14,207 nt of DNA from an uncultured Rhodospirillales bacterium (GTDB lineage Bacteria; Pseudomonadota; Alphaproteobacteria; Rhodospirillales; Casp-alpha2). Each line of letters begins with the position of its first letter. Within the stretch, counting starts at the first letter, position 1. Of this stretch, positions 6,513-13,974 are shown piece after piece. The translations under genes and the position numbers were made by a program. The notes below the pieces were generated by a model, which ran no database searches, was not told the DNA's origin, and saw only the letters and a program-made list of their open reading frames with translations. The DNA lies in NCBI GenBank assembly GCA_938074585.1, contig CALJEW010000056.1:1-14207 (forward strand). Direction: 5' to 3'.

Positions 6513-8000
6513 ATGCCAAGTCTTGAAAAATTACAAATGTATATCGATGCTGAGTGGCAAGCTCCGGCGTCTGGAGAATATATTGAAACGTCAAACCCCT
6601 TTACTGGCAAACCTTGGGGGTTAGTGCCGCGCGGAAATGCTTCGGATGTGGACCGTGCCGTTGGCGCGGCGCATAAAGCGTTTACTTCTGGCGAGTGGCC
6701 TAAGCTAACAGCAACGTCGCGGGGCCATATGCTACGTCGCTTAGGCGATTTGGTTGCTGAAAATGCAGATCATTTAGGTGAAATTGAAGTCAAAGATAAC
6801 GGTAAATTGATTGCTGAAATGGCTGTGCAAACTAAGTATGCAGCGCAATGGTATTATTACTTTGGTGGCTTGGCCGACAAGGTTGAAGGTGGTGTTTTGC
6901 CCATCGATAAGGCCGATCATTTCGCGTATACAACGCACGAGCCACTGGGTGTCATCGCCATGATCATCCCTTGGAATTCACCTCTACTACTTTTGACATG
7001 GAAATTAGCTGCCGCTTTGGCAGCTGGAAATACAGTTGTTGTAAAGCCTTCGGAATACACATCCGCATCGACTTTGGAATTTGCAAAACTGGTCGAGCAA
7101 GCTGGGTTTCCAAAAGGCGTGTTTAACGTTGTCACTGGTTATGGTCAAGAAGCAGGCGAGCCATTGGTGACCCATAAAGATGTTGCCAAAGTTGCCTTCA
7201 CGGGTGGGTCAGAATCTGGCACGCGGGTGTACGAAAAAGCTGCATCTGGATTAAAAAAAGTAAGCTTAGAACTTGGCGGAAAGTCCCCAAACATCGTCTT
7301 CGCAGATTGCAATATGGAAAATGCTGTCATGGGGGCCGTATCGGGTATCTTTGCGGCGACCGGACAAACCTGTATTGCAGGGTCTCGCTTGTTGGTTCAA
7401 GAATCCATTCACGATGAATTTGCTGAGAAATTAGTCGCGTTCGCAAAAACCGCTAAAATGGGTGATCCCATGTCCATGGATACGCAAGTTGGACCGGTCA
7501 CCACGCCGCCACAGTTCGAGAAAATTTTAAGCTACATGGATGTAGCAAAAGCCGATGGGGCTGAATGTGTTTTGGGCGGTAAACGCGCCGATCGCTCTGA
7601 ATGCGGCGATGGCTGGTTTGTTGAACCTACCGTCTATACAGGCGTTAAAAACTCCATGCGGATTGCGCAAGAAGAAGTATTTGGCCCGATTCTTTCAATT
7701 ATCCCCTTTAAGGATGATGAAGAAGCGATCGAAATTGCCAACGATGTAATCTATGGCTTGGCGGCGGGGTTATGGACATCTGATATTGGCCGGTGCATTG
7801 AAATACCAAAACGCATTAAGGCGGGCACCGTATGGGTTAATACATATCGCGCCGTAAGTTATATGGCACCGTTTGGTGGATACAAAACATCGGGTCTTGG
7901 GCGTGAAAGCGGGAAGGATTCGATTTATGAATATATGCAAACAAAAACGGTTTGGATTTCAACCTCAAAAGAAACGGCAAACCCGTTCATTTTGAAATAA
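6513..8000 (+). CDS. NAD(P)-dependent aldehyde dehydrogenase
   Basis: This enzyme oxidises an aldehyde to its carboxylate with NAD(P)+. The 495-residue length is standard. Key residues are visible: Asn155 in IIPWNSP (oxyanion), Lys178 in VVKPSE (cofactor), FTGGSESG at 229-236 (nucleotide loop), Glu253 in SLELGGK (general base), nucleophile Cys287 in GQTCIAGS, and Glu388 in EEVFGP. GGAG (6500-6503) stands 9 nt before the ATG. It follows the TPP decarboxylase genes, so oxidising the aldehyde they release is the simplest role, although a terminator between them allows independent expression. arfB begins 3 nt after its stop. The sequence resembles broad-specificity soluble aldehyde dehydrogenases, and the substrate cannot be read from it. 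Confidence 0.92.
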   Translation: MPSLEKLQMYIDAEWQAPASGEYIETSNPFTGKPWGLVPRGNASDVDRAVGAAHKAFTSGEWPKLTATSRGHMLRRLGDLVAENADHLGEIEVKDNGKLIAEMAVQTKYAAQWYYYFGGLADKVEGGVLPIDKADHFAYTTHEPLGVIAMIIPWNSPLLLLTWKLAAALAAGNTVVVKPSEYTSASTLEFAKLVEQAGFPKGVFNVVTGYGQEAGEPLVTHKDVAKVAFTGGSESGTRVYEKAASGLKKVSLELGGKSPNIVFADCNMENAVMGAVSGIFAATGQTCIAGSRLLVQESIHDEFAEKLVAFAKTAKMGDPMSMDTQVGPVTTPPQFEKILSYMDVAKADGAECVLGGKRADRSECGDGWFVEPTVYTGVKNSMRIAQEEVFGPILSIIPFKDDEEAIEIANDVIYGLAAGLWTSDIGRCIEIPKRIKAGTVWVNTYRAVSYMAPFGGYKTSGLGRESGKDSIYEYMQTKTVWISTSKETANPFILK

Positions 8001-8003
8001 AAA

Positions 8004-8429
8004 ATGATTGAAATAACGGCCTCTATTTCTCTTAATGATTACGAAATAGAAGAACAATTTACTCGATCGCCGGGGTCAGGCGGGCAAAAAGTCAATAAGA
8101 CCGAAAGCGCAGTTCAGTTGCGCTTTTATGCTCGCAGGTCCAAAGCGCTTTCCAACGCCATTTTTTTGCGCCTAAAAGCGTTGGCTGGTCGCCGGATGAC
8201 GCTTGAAGGTGAACTTCTGATCACCGCCAATACCTACCGAACTCAGGAGCAAAACCGCAAAGATGCACTTGCAAGATTGGTTGCCATTATTCAAGAAGCA
8301 GCCACCCCACCCAAATACCGCCGCCCCACAAAACCAAGTAAAAACGCGAAAGCCAAACGGGTTGATACAAAAAAGCAACGCGGTGATGTGAAAAAAGGAC
8401 GGGGGCGGGTTCCAAGGTCAGATGATTAA
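8004..8429 (+). CDS. arfB: Alternative ribosome-rescue factor B, GGQ peptidyl-tRNA hydrolase
   Basis: ArfB (YaeJ) frees ribosomes stalled on mRNAs without a stop codon. Its GGQ loop hydrolyses the peptidyl-tRNA ester while its basic tail sits in the empty mRNA channel. The 141-residue protein matches this: the release-factor-like domain spans about 1-100 with GSGGQKVNKTESAVQLRF starting at residue 24 (GGQ at 26-28), and a Lys/Arg-rich tail follows from about 104 to the end. It lacks the codon-recognition domains of RF1 and RF2. The ATG comes 3 nt after the aldehyde dehydrogenase stop with no clear Shine-Dalgarno sequence, so translation is probably coupled to that gene. The pairing with a catabolic gene is functionally unexplained. 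Confidence 0.93.
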   Translation: MIEITASISLNDYEIEEQFTRSPGSGGQKVNKTESAVQLRFYARRSKALSNAIFLRLKALAGRRMTLEGELLITANTYRTQEQNRKDALARLVAIIQEAATPPKYRRPTKPSKNAKAKRVDTKKQRGDVKKGRGRVPRSDD

Positions 8430-8442
8430 AGGCCCATATCTA

Positions 8443-8491
8443 ATTTATTAAGTATTCAAATTAATGAAATAAGTGCTCAATTTTAATAAAT
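8443..8491. repeat. AT-rich 9-bp inverted repeat next to the cysH remnant
   Basis: ATTTATTAA (8443-8451) is exactly mirrored by TTAATAAAT (8483-8491), and the second arm ends directly before the first recognisable cysH codon at 8492. The stretch is so AT-rich that chance pairing is likely; there is no other sign of a mobile element. Confidence 0.3.
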
Positions 8492-8822
8492 GATTTCGAT
8501 GCGTGGATAACTGGGCGCAAGCAGTACCAAAATATCGACCGCGCTCAATTGCTTATATTTGAGCTGGACGATGGTCATATTAAAGTGAACCCGCTGATGG
8601 GCTGAAATAAGGCACAAATCGGGACATATCTTTCAACGCATGGCTTGCCAAAACTCTCCAAAGTTAAAGAGGGATATCCATAAAATGACTGCATGACCTG
8701 AACGTACAGGGTGGCTGGGGATGAAGACCAACTCGCCGGACGATGGCAGGGGTCAAGTTAAATTGGAATGTGGTATCCATTTACCGTCAGGGAGCGCGCT
8801 TGGAATTTTGAAGCTATTTTGA
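8492..8822 (+). pseudogene. cysH: cysH remnant (APS/PAPS reductase), C-terminal half, multiply disrupted
   Basis: The intact enzyme reduces adenylyl or phosphoadenylyl sulfate to sulfite. Translating from 8492 gives FDAWITGRKQYQN, IKVNPL, then IGTYLSTHGLP, EGYP and DEDQLAGRWQGSS, all in one frame. The frame is broken by TGA at 8603 (where Trp is expected), TAA at 8681 (Ser expected, in the GYPSIGC block) and TGA at 8699 (probably a Cys of a CxxC pair). One extra T near 8759 then shifts the frame; beyond it KLECGIHLPSG continues to a TGA at 8820-8822. ECGIH is the conserved C-terminal CysH motif. The N-terminal half, with the nucleotide-binding site and first cysteines, is absent: upstream DNA is AT-rich with no homology I can see. 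TGA is a normal stop in neighbouring genes, so recoding is not the explanation. The decay looks recent, because most of the frame survives. Confidence 0.85.
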
Positions 8823-8837
8823 GCCCCTAGATCAGTT

Positions 8838-8862
8838 GGTTGTGGATAAAACAACCTTGTTT
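8838..8862 (+). terminator. Weak hairpin after the cysH remnant
   Basis: GGTTGT (8838-8843) and ACAACC (8851-8856) form a perfect 6-bp stem with a 7-nt loop, followed by TTGTTT. It could be the old cysH terminator. The rest of 8823-8970 shows no further gene or convincing promoter. Confidence 0.3.
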
Positions 8863-8970
8863 CTCCATTCATGTAAATAAATGAGTTGGCGGAACGGGTT
8901 TCTTTCTTCAAAATTAATAATGCCGATTTGGCATAAAGCTTAGCATATTTCGTTAGGGAGAATTGCCACC

Positions 8971-10599
8971 GTGGCCGGAAATATTTATACTCAAGACTTG
9001 GATAAAACCCAAGCGAACTTCCAACCGCAAACACCGCTCAGTTATTTAGATTGGGCGGCATCAGTGTATCCAAACAAAACGGCAGTTATTCACGGCGACA
9101 AAACCTATACATACACCGAATTTCGCGATCGTTGTGTGCGTCTTGCAAGTGCCCTTCATCGCAGGGGTGTTGGCTTGGGCGATACCGTTTCTTTTATGTC
9201 GCCGAATGGCCCTGCAATGCTTGAAGCGCATTACGGAGTTCCCATGGCGGGCGCTGTGTTGAACGCGCTTAATTTCAGATTAGATGCATCCACGATCTCT
9301 ATGATTTTAAAACATGCGGAAACAAAGGTTTTGATAACAGACCGTGAGTTTTCCAGTGTTATCAGTGCCGCATTAGAAAAAGTGGACCATAAGATTATCG
9401 TTATTGATATTGATGATCCACAAGCTAATGGTGGAAATTTGATTGGTGAAATGGATTATGAAGCGCTTATCGGGGGCGGTGATCCAGAATTCAGCTGGTC
9501 GATGCCCACAGACGAATGGCAAGCCATTGCATTAAATTATACATCGGGCACTACAGGTAATCCGAAAGGGGTCGTTTACCATCATCGGGGCGCCTTTTTA
9601 AATGCTATGGGAGACGTTGTTATGGGCGGGCTTAATCGTAATACCATTTATTTATGGACGCTGCCCATGTTCCATTGCAATGGCTGGTGTTTCACATGGG
9701 CAGTGACATCTGTAGCCGGAACACACGTATGCCAACGAAATGTGGTGCCCGCTGAAATATTCGTCAAAATCAAAAAATATAACGTCAACTTTATGTGTGG
9801 CGCACCAATTGTGTTGAACATGATGGTTCACGCTTCCGCTGATGATAAGGCTCAGTTTGATCAACAGGTCGAAGTAATAACCGGTGGTGCCGCGCCGCCG
9901 AGCACGATCATTTCTTCGATGGAGAAAATGGGTTTTAACGTGACCCATATGTATGGATTGACAGAGTGTTATGGCCCTTCAACTGTTTGTGCTTGGCAGG
10001 ATGAATGGAGCGATTTGCCGTTAGATCAAAAGTCAGCGTTAATGGCTCGCCAAGGCGTTCGGTACCCAACATTATTTGCCCAAGCCGTTATGAACCCTGA
10101 TACCATGACAAGTGTTCCGGCCGATGGAAAAACCATGGGTGAGATTATGTTGCAAGGGAACACCGTCATGAAAGGTTACCTTAAAAATCCAGAAGCGACG
10201 GCAGAAGCTTTTGAAGGAGGCTGGTATCATACGGGTGATATTGCTGTTTTGCATCCCGATGGATACGTTGAAGTTAAAGATCGATCGAAAGACGTGATTA
10301 TATCGGGTGGTGAAAACATTTCATCTCTAGAGGTCGAAGAAATTCTTTATAAGCATTCCGAAATTATGGAAGCGGCTGTGGTTGCGCGCCCGGACGATAA
10401 ATGGGGTGAGTTGGCGTGTGCATTTGTGACGCTTAAGCCCTTTGCCGCGCCAGTTACTGATAAGGATATTATGAATTATTGTCGTGATCAATTAGCACAT
10501 TTTAAAGTACCAAAAACAATTGTGTTTGGGCCATTGCCTAAAACATCTACTGGAAAAATTCAAAAATTTATTCTCAGAGACCGAGCAAAGGAACTATAA
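8971..10599 (+). CDS. AMP-forming acyl-CoA ligase, LvaE/DmdB-like
   Basis: This enzyme activates a carboxylic acid to its acyl-CoA through an acyl-adenylate. The 542-residue ANL-family protein has the P-loop YTSGTTGNPKG at 190-200, YGLTECYGP at 328-336, the TGD motif at 421-423, the hinge KDRSKD at 436-441 and the catalytic Lys529 in TSTGKIQK. PMFHCNGWCFTW (232-243) is shared with medium-chain ligases such as the methylmercaptopropionate ligase DmdB. The start is GTG 8971 with AGGGAG (8955-8960) 10 nt upstream. Its stop overlaps the next gene's start by one base (TAATG). As first gene of a five-gene LvaE-D-C-A-B-like set it probably activates a 4-oxo or 4-hydroxy acid such as levulinate. DmdB-type or plain fatty-acid activation cannot be excluded. 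Confidence 0.88.
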   Translation: MAGNIYTQDLDKTQANFQPQTPLSYLDWAASVYPNKTAVIHGDKTYTYTEFRDRCVRLASALHRRGVGLGDTVSFMSPNGPAMLEAHYGVPMAGAVLNALNFRLDASTISMILKHAETKVLITDREFSSVISAALEKVDHKIIVIDIDDPQANGGNLIGEMDYEALIGGGDPEFSWSMPTDEWQAIALNYTSGTTGNPKGVVYHHRGAFLNAMGDVVMGGLNRNTIYLWTLPMFHCNGWCFTWAVTSVAGTHVCQRNVVPAEIFVKIKKYNVNFMCGAPIVLNMMVHASADDKAQFDQQVEVITGGAAPPSTIISSMEKMGFNVTHMYGLTECYGPSTVCAWQDEWSDLPLDQKSALMARQGVRYPTLFAQAVMNPDTMTSVPADGKTMGEIMLQGNTVMKGYLKNPEATAEAFEGGWYHTGDIAVLHPDGYVEVKDRSKDVIISGGENISSLEVEEILYKHSEIMEAAVVARPDDKWGELACAFVTLKPFAAPVTDKDIMNYCRDQLAHFKVPKTIVFGPLPKTSTGKIQKFILRDRAKEL

Positions 10600-11372
10600 T
10601 GGATATCGCTAAAAAATTCTCTCTAACCGGAAAAGTTGCATTAGTGACCGGCGCTTCAGGAGGACTTGGAAAACACTTTGCTGAAACTTTGGCCGGTGCT
10701 GGGGCAACCGTAGCCGTTGGCGCACGACGTGCTGAAAAAGTGGAAGAGGTGGTTAATGGTATTATTGCTGCAGGTGGGAAAGGTATTGCAGTTGCTTTAG
10801 ATGTTAGTGACCGGATGAGCATAAGCTCTGCCTTTGATGAAATTGAAGCGTCTGTTGGTACGGTTAATATTTGTGTGAATAACGCTGGAATATCAGGCCG
10901 AGAATCCGCATTAGACACATCTGATGATGGTTGGGACCAGGTGTTTGCTACCAACTTAAAAGGCACGTGGATGGTTACACAAGAAACTACAAAACGTTTG
11001 ATTGCAAAAAATATGGGTGGATCGATCATCAATATTGCATCGATATTGGGCGAGCGGGTTATGCCGGGCGTCTTGACCTATACTGTGACCAAGGCTGGCG
11101 TAGTCCAGTTGACGAAGGCGCTTGCCTTAGAATGGGCACGCCACAACATTCGAATTAATGCCATCGCCCCTGGGTATGTGGAAACAGATATCAATCGTGG
11201 TTTGTTGCAATCGGAAACTGGCAAGAAAATCATTCAACGCATCCCTCAACGCAGGACGGGTAATTTGGAAGACTTGGACGGGCCATTGTTGTTGTTGGCA
11301 TCGGACGCATCGGCGTTTATGACGGGTGCAATTGTGCCGGTTGATGGCGGGCATTTAGTTAGTAGTTTATAA
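10599..11372 (+). CDS. Short-chain dehydrogenase/reductase, LvaD-like
   Basis: This is a classical SDR that interconverts a hydroxyl and a keto group with NAD(P)H. Its 257 residues carry the cofactor motif TGASGGLG (17-24), NNAG (94-97), Asn119, and the catalytic Ser148, Tyr161 and Lys165 with the usual 13-residue Ser-Tyr spacing. PGYVETD (191-197) follows, and the C-terminus has the family's MTGAIVPVDGG block. Arg43-Arg44 after the second strand hints at NADPH preference, a weak indicator. The ATG overlaps the ligase stop by one base, so translation is coupled. By position and family it fits the LvaD step, reduction of a 4-oxoacyl-CoA to 4-hydroxyacyl-CoA. A 3-oxoacyl-CoA reductase or hydroxyacyl-CoA dehydrogenase role is the main alternative. 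Confidence 0.88.
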   Translation: MDIAKKFSLTGKVALVTGASGGLGKHFAETLAGAGATVAVGARRAEKVEEVVNGIIAAGGKGIAVALDVSDRMSISSAFDEIEASVGTVNICVNNAGISGRESALDTSDDGWDQVFATNLKGTWMVTQETTKRLIAKNMGGSIINIASILGERVMPGVLTYTVTKAGVVQLTKALALEWARHNIRINAIAPGYVETDINRGLLQSETGKKIIQRIPQRRTGNLEDLDGPLLLLASDASAFMTGAIVPVDGGHLVSSL

Positions 11373-11392
11373 AGCACACAGGAGATACCGAT

Positions 11393-12592
11393 ATGGATTT
11401 TACACTTACCCCCGAAATTAACGACATGTGCCGACGTATTCGCAGCTTTGTTGATGAGCATTTGTTGCCACTTGAATCTGACCCAACGATTTATGATGAA
11501 TATGAATCGATCCGCAAAGAACTATTAGACGCATTGCGGATAAAAGCAAAAGCCGCAGGTATTTGGGCACTGTCTATGCCAAAAGAACGCGGTGGTGCTG
11601 GGTATAATACGGTCGGCATGGCAGCTTGTTACGAAGAAATGAACCGCGCTTTGTTTGGCCCGGCTGTGTTTAATGCTGCCGCCCCTGATGATGGAAATAT
11701 GTTTGTTCTTAATCGACTAGGCAATGATAGACAAAAAGAAAAATGGCTGCAACCGATCATTGATGGTGACGTCAGCTCTTCCATTGTGATGACGGAACCT
11801 GCTCCTGGCGCAGGCTCAGACCCGGCTGGAATGATGAAAACAACGGCAGAAAAAGTGGGTGATAAGTGGATCATCAATGGCCGCAAATGGTACATTACTG
11901 GAGCCGCAGTAGCGAGCCACTTTATTTTGCTGGCCCGTACATCCACAGATCCGCGTCGTGAATTAACAACATTCCTTTATCATAAAGACCAACCGGGTTG
12001 GCGCATTGTTCGCCGCTTAGGAATTATGGGACCGGAAGAACATGGCGGGCATTGCGAAATTGAATTTGATGGGCTCGAAATCCCTGACGAAGATCGTTTG
12101 CTTGATGTGGGCCGGGGCATGAAGGTTGTACAAACACGATTAGGCACTGCGCGATTAACCCATTGCATGCGATGGCTTGGCATGGCCAAACGGGCTATGG
12201 AAATATCAAGTGAGTATGTTGCAGACCGTGAAGCTTTTGGTATTAAGTTGGCAGACCGCGAAAGCGTCCAACTATTGCAAGGTGACGTTGCTATGGCGAT
12301 CCACATTGGTCGTTTGATGGTGATGAACGCGGCTTGGAAATTAGATCAAGGTGAGTTTGCGCAATCTGAAGTCAGTGCAGCTAAAATTCAAGTTGCCGAT
12401 ACTTTGCATTTAGCTGTCGATACCGCGATCCAACTTTGTGGTGCCCGTGGCTATTCCAAAGATACCGTTTTGGAGTGGATGTACAGATATGCTCGCCAGG
12501 CAAAATTGGTGGATGGTGCATCAGAAGTTCATAAAATGATTTTGGCGCGTGGATTCCAAAAACAAGGTATTGATTACTGGTCATGGAATTAA
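11393..12592 (+). CDS. Acyl-CoA dehydrogenase-like flavoprotein, LvaC/ACAD10-11 type
   Basis: The 399-residue protein has the full acyl-CoA dehydrogenase fold: an N-terminal helical domain (1-125), the FAD/substrate region IVMTEPAPGAGSD (131-143) and GRKWYITGA (163-171), and the C-terminal helical domain with DREAFGIKLADRESVQ (278-293) and QLCGARGYSKD (347-357). The usual catalytic Glu motif (YEGTSEI) is replaced by LVDGASEVH, placing Asp374 at the base position. This replacement is typical of the ACAD10/ACAD11 and LvaC group, which act on 4-phosphoacyl-CoA and remove phosphate to give an enoyl-CoA instead of making a simple alpha-beta oxidation. AGGAGA stands just upstream of the ATG. The kinase-like gene follows after 3 nt; in animal ACAD10/11 the two domains are fused, which supports a shared pathway. 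An ordinary acyl-CoA dehydrogenase role is less likely. Confidence 0.88.
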   Translation: MDFTLTPEINDMCRRIRSFVDEHLLPLESDPTIYDEYESIRKELLDALRIKAKAAGIWALSMPKERGGAGYNTVGMAACYEEMNRALFGPAVFNAAAPDDGNMFVLNRLGNDRQKEKWLQPIIDGDVSSSIVMTEPAPGAGSDPAGMMKTTAEKVGDKWIINGRKWYITGAAVASHFILLARTSTDPRRELTTFLYHKDQPGWRIVRRLGIMGPEEHGGHCEIEFDGLEIPDEDRLLDVGRGMKVVQTRLGTARLTHCMRWLGMAKRAMEISSEYVADREAFGIKLADRESVQLLQGDVAMAIHIGRLMVMNAAWKLDQGEFAQSEVSAAKIQVADTLHLAVDTAIQLCGARGYSKDTVLEWMYRYARQAKLVDGASEVHKMILARGFQKQGIDYWSWN

Positions 12593-12595
12593 AAG

Positions 12596-13603
12596 GTGGA
12601 ATTATCTGACGCGGATCAACTGAGCCGGTTAATTGCTTACGTTGAGGGCCTTGTCCAAAGCTCTGTTTCCTTAAGTGATCTTAAAAAACTTTCTGGTGGG
12701 GCTATTCAGGAAAACTGGGCGTTTGATGTGCATGTACAAATGGGTAAGTGGGCTGGGGATTACCAATGGGTTTTACGCCAAGATGCGGCCTCTCAGGTTG
12801 CGGCCAGCCAAGGCAGGGCTGAAGAGTATAAGCTTTTGAAAGTAGCCAAAGATGCCGGTGTTCAAGTTCCAACACCGATTTCTCTTTGTGAAGATAATGC
12901 TGTGCTTGGGCGTCCATTTTTTCTGATGCAGCGCTTGCAAGGCACAGCCGCAGGGCACGTGCTGACTAAGGGGGATGCAAAGCCAAAGCTTGTTCGCACC
13001 CTTGCTCAAAATTTAGCTCGTATTCATAGCATTGGTCATGAACGACAAGAACTTTCATTTTTAGGTGAAGCCCCCTCTAACCCCGCTCTAAATTCAGTTA
13101 CTCAATACAGATCTTATCTAGATGCCATAAATGCGGAACAACCCGCTATCGAATTTGGCTTAGCTTGGTTACAGAGGAATGCACCTGAACCAAGCCGAGT
13201 TACCTTATGCCATCGTGATTATCGAACTGGGAATTTGATGGTTGATGGCGATAACCTATCTGGTATTTTGGATTGGGAGTTCTCTGGATGGGGCGATCCA
13301 ATGGAGGATGTTGGATGGATCTGTGCCAAGTGCTGGCGCTTTAGGGGGCAGGGTAAGGAGGTCGGTGGGCTAGGTTCCCGACAAAATTTCTATCAAGCAT
13401 ATGAACAAGAATCCGGGTATTCTATTGATCCAAATGAAATTAAGTATTGGGAAGTGATGGCACATGTTCGTTGGGCAACCATCGCCTGCCAGCAAGCCGC
13501 ACGCCATACGTCAGGTAAAGAATTATCGTTAGAACTGGCTTTGACTGGATATGTGGTGCCAGAACTTGAATATGAAATTTTACAAATGACGAAGGAGGGT
13601 TGA
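12596..13603 (+). CDS. APH-fold phosphotransferase, LvaA-like (probable hydroxyacyl-CoA kinase)
   Basis: The 335-residue protein belongs to the aminoglycoside-phosphotransferase/choline-kinase superfamily. The N-lobe has LSGGAIQENWAF (32-43, nucleotide loop) and WVLRQD (58-63), where Arg61 occupies the place commonly held by Lys. The catalytic loop is CHRDYRTGNLMV (205-216, Asp208 and Asn213), and the metal-binding segment is ILDWEFSGWGDP (224-235, Asp226). Context argues against antibiotic resistance: it sits 3 nt after the LvaC-like gene and directly before the LvaB-like gene. LvaA phosphorylates the hydroxyl of 4-hydroxyacyl-CoA, and the same fold is fused to ACAD10/11 in animals. The GTG start has no strong Shine-Dalgarno sequence, so it probably depends on coupling to the upstream stop. 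The exact hydroxyacyl substrate is unknown. Confidence 0.87.
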   Translation: MELSDADQLSRLIAYVEGLVQSSVSLSDLKKLSGGAIQENWAFDVHVQMGKWAGDYQWVLRQDAASQVAASQGRAEEYKLLKVAKDAGVQVPTPISLCEDNAVLGRPFFLMQRLQGTAAGHVLTKGDAKPKLVRTLAQNLARIHSIGHERQELSFLGEAPSNPALNSVTQYRSYLDAINAEQPAIEFGLAWLQRNAPEPSRVTLCHRDYRTGNLMVDGDNLSGILDWEFSGWGDPMEDVGWICAKCWRFRGQGKEVGGLGSRQNFYQAYEQESGYSIDPNEIKYWEVMAHVRWATIACQQAARHTSGKELSLELALTGYVVPELEYEILQMTKEG

Positions 13604-13960
13604 ATGGTTAGGGAAGTCAAAAATACCGATCTGTTATCCATCGCACGGACTGTGTTACGAGACGAGGTATTGAACGTTGTCCCGGAACATAAAAAATATG
13701 AAGCTTTAATGGTTGCAAATGCGATGGCGATTGCAGCGCGAGAAGCGGTATATGGGTCTCTGGCTGAGCCGTCTAACGCATTTCTGACTTCTTTACTTCT
13801 AGTTTCAGGGGAAACCGACGGGCCCATTGAGAACATAATAAAGAAATTGCGTTTAGGTGCGTTTGATCCCGATAACCCAAAGACCAAAACATTGCACCAA
13901 GCGTTGCTAGTGGAAGCGGAACGTAAAGTGAAAGTCAGTAATCTTCAGTATTTGAAATAG
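13604..13960 (+). CDS. Small LvaB-like protein (DUF6285 family)
   Basis: The 118-residue protein has no signal peptide or membrane segment and is predicted mostly helical. Recognisable stretches are LLSIARTVLRDEVLNVVPE (9-27), YEALMVANAMAIAAREA (31-47), and a C-terminal helix with LHQALLVEAERKVKVSNL (98-115). This pattern fits the small proteins annotated as DUF6285 that accompany APH-fold kinases and acyl-CoA dehydrogenases, including LvaB, which P. putida needs together with LvaA to phosphorylate 4-hydroxyvaleryl-CoA. No catalytic motif is visible, so a structural or activating subunit role is inferred. Its ATG directly follows the kinase TGA, with a near-perfect Shine-Dalgarno AGGAGG (13593-13598), suggesting high or stoichiometric translation with the kinase. 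The family call comes from context and pattern, not from a database search. Confidence 0.75.
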   Translation: MVREVKNTDLLSIARTVLRDEVLNVVPEHKKYEALMVANAMAIAAREAVYGSLAEPSNAFLTSLLLVSGETDGPIENIIKKLRLGAFDPDNPKTKTLHQALLVEAERKVKVSNLQYLK

Positions 13961-13974
13961 GTTTTATAGATTTA

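Noticed and set aside
8603..8701. TGA recoding to explain TGA at Trp and Cys positions in the cysH remnant
   Set aside because: TGA ends tctB, the TPP beta subunit and the kinase gene normally, a TAA also interrupts the frame, and there is an additional frameshift.
8753..9034. Leftward 93-codon open frame across the cysH remnant 3' end and the ligase start
   Set aside because: It overlaps the ligase start and ribosome binding site, has no recognisable motif, and much of it is antisense to the cysH remnant.
10574..11032. Long leftward open frame opposite the SDR gene
   Set aside because: It is an antisense shadow of a strongly conserved SDR coding region and has no family motif of its own.
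12596..13603. Aminoglycoside resistance phosphotransferase
   Set aside because: The fold is shared, but the operon context and the LvaA/ACAD10-11 pairing point to acyl-CoA metabolism; nothing mobile is nearby.
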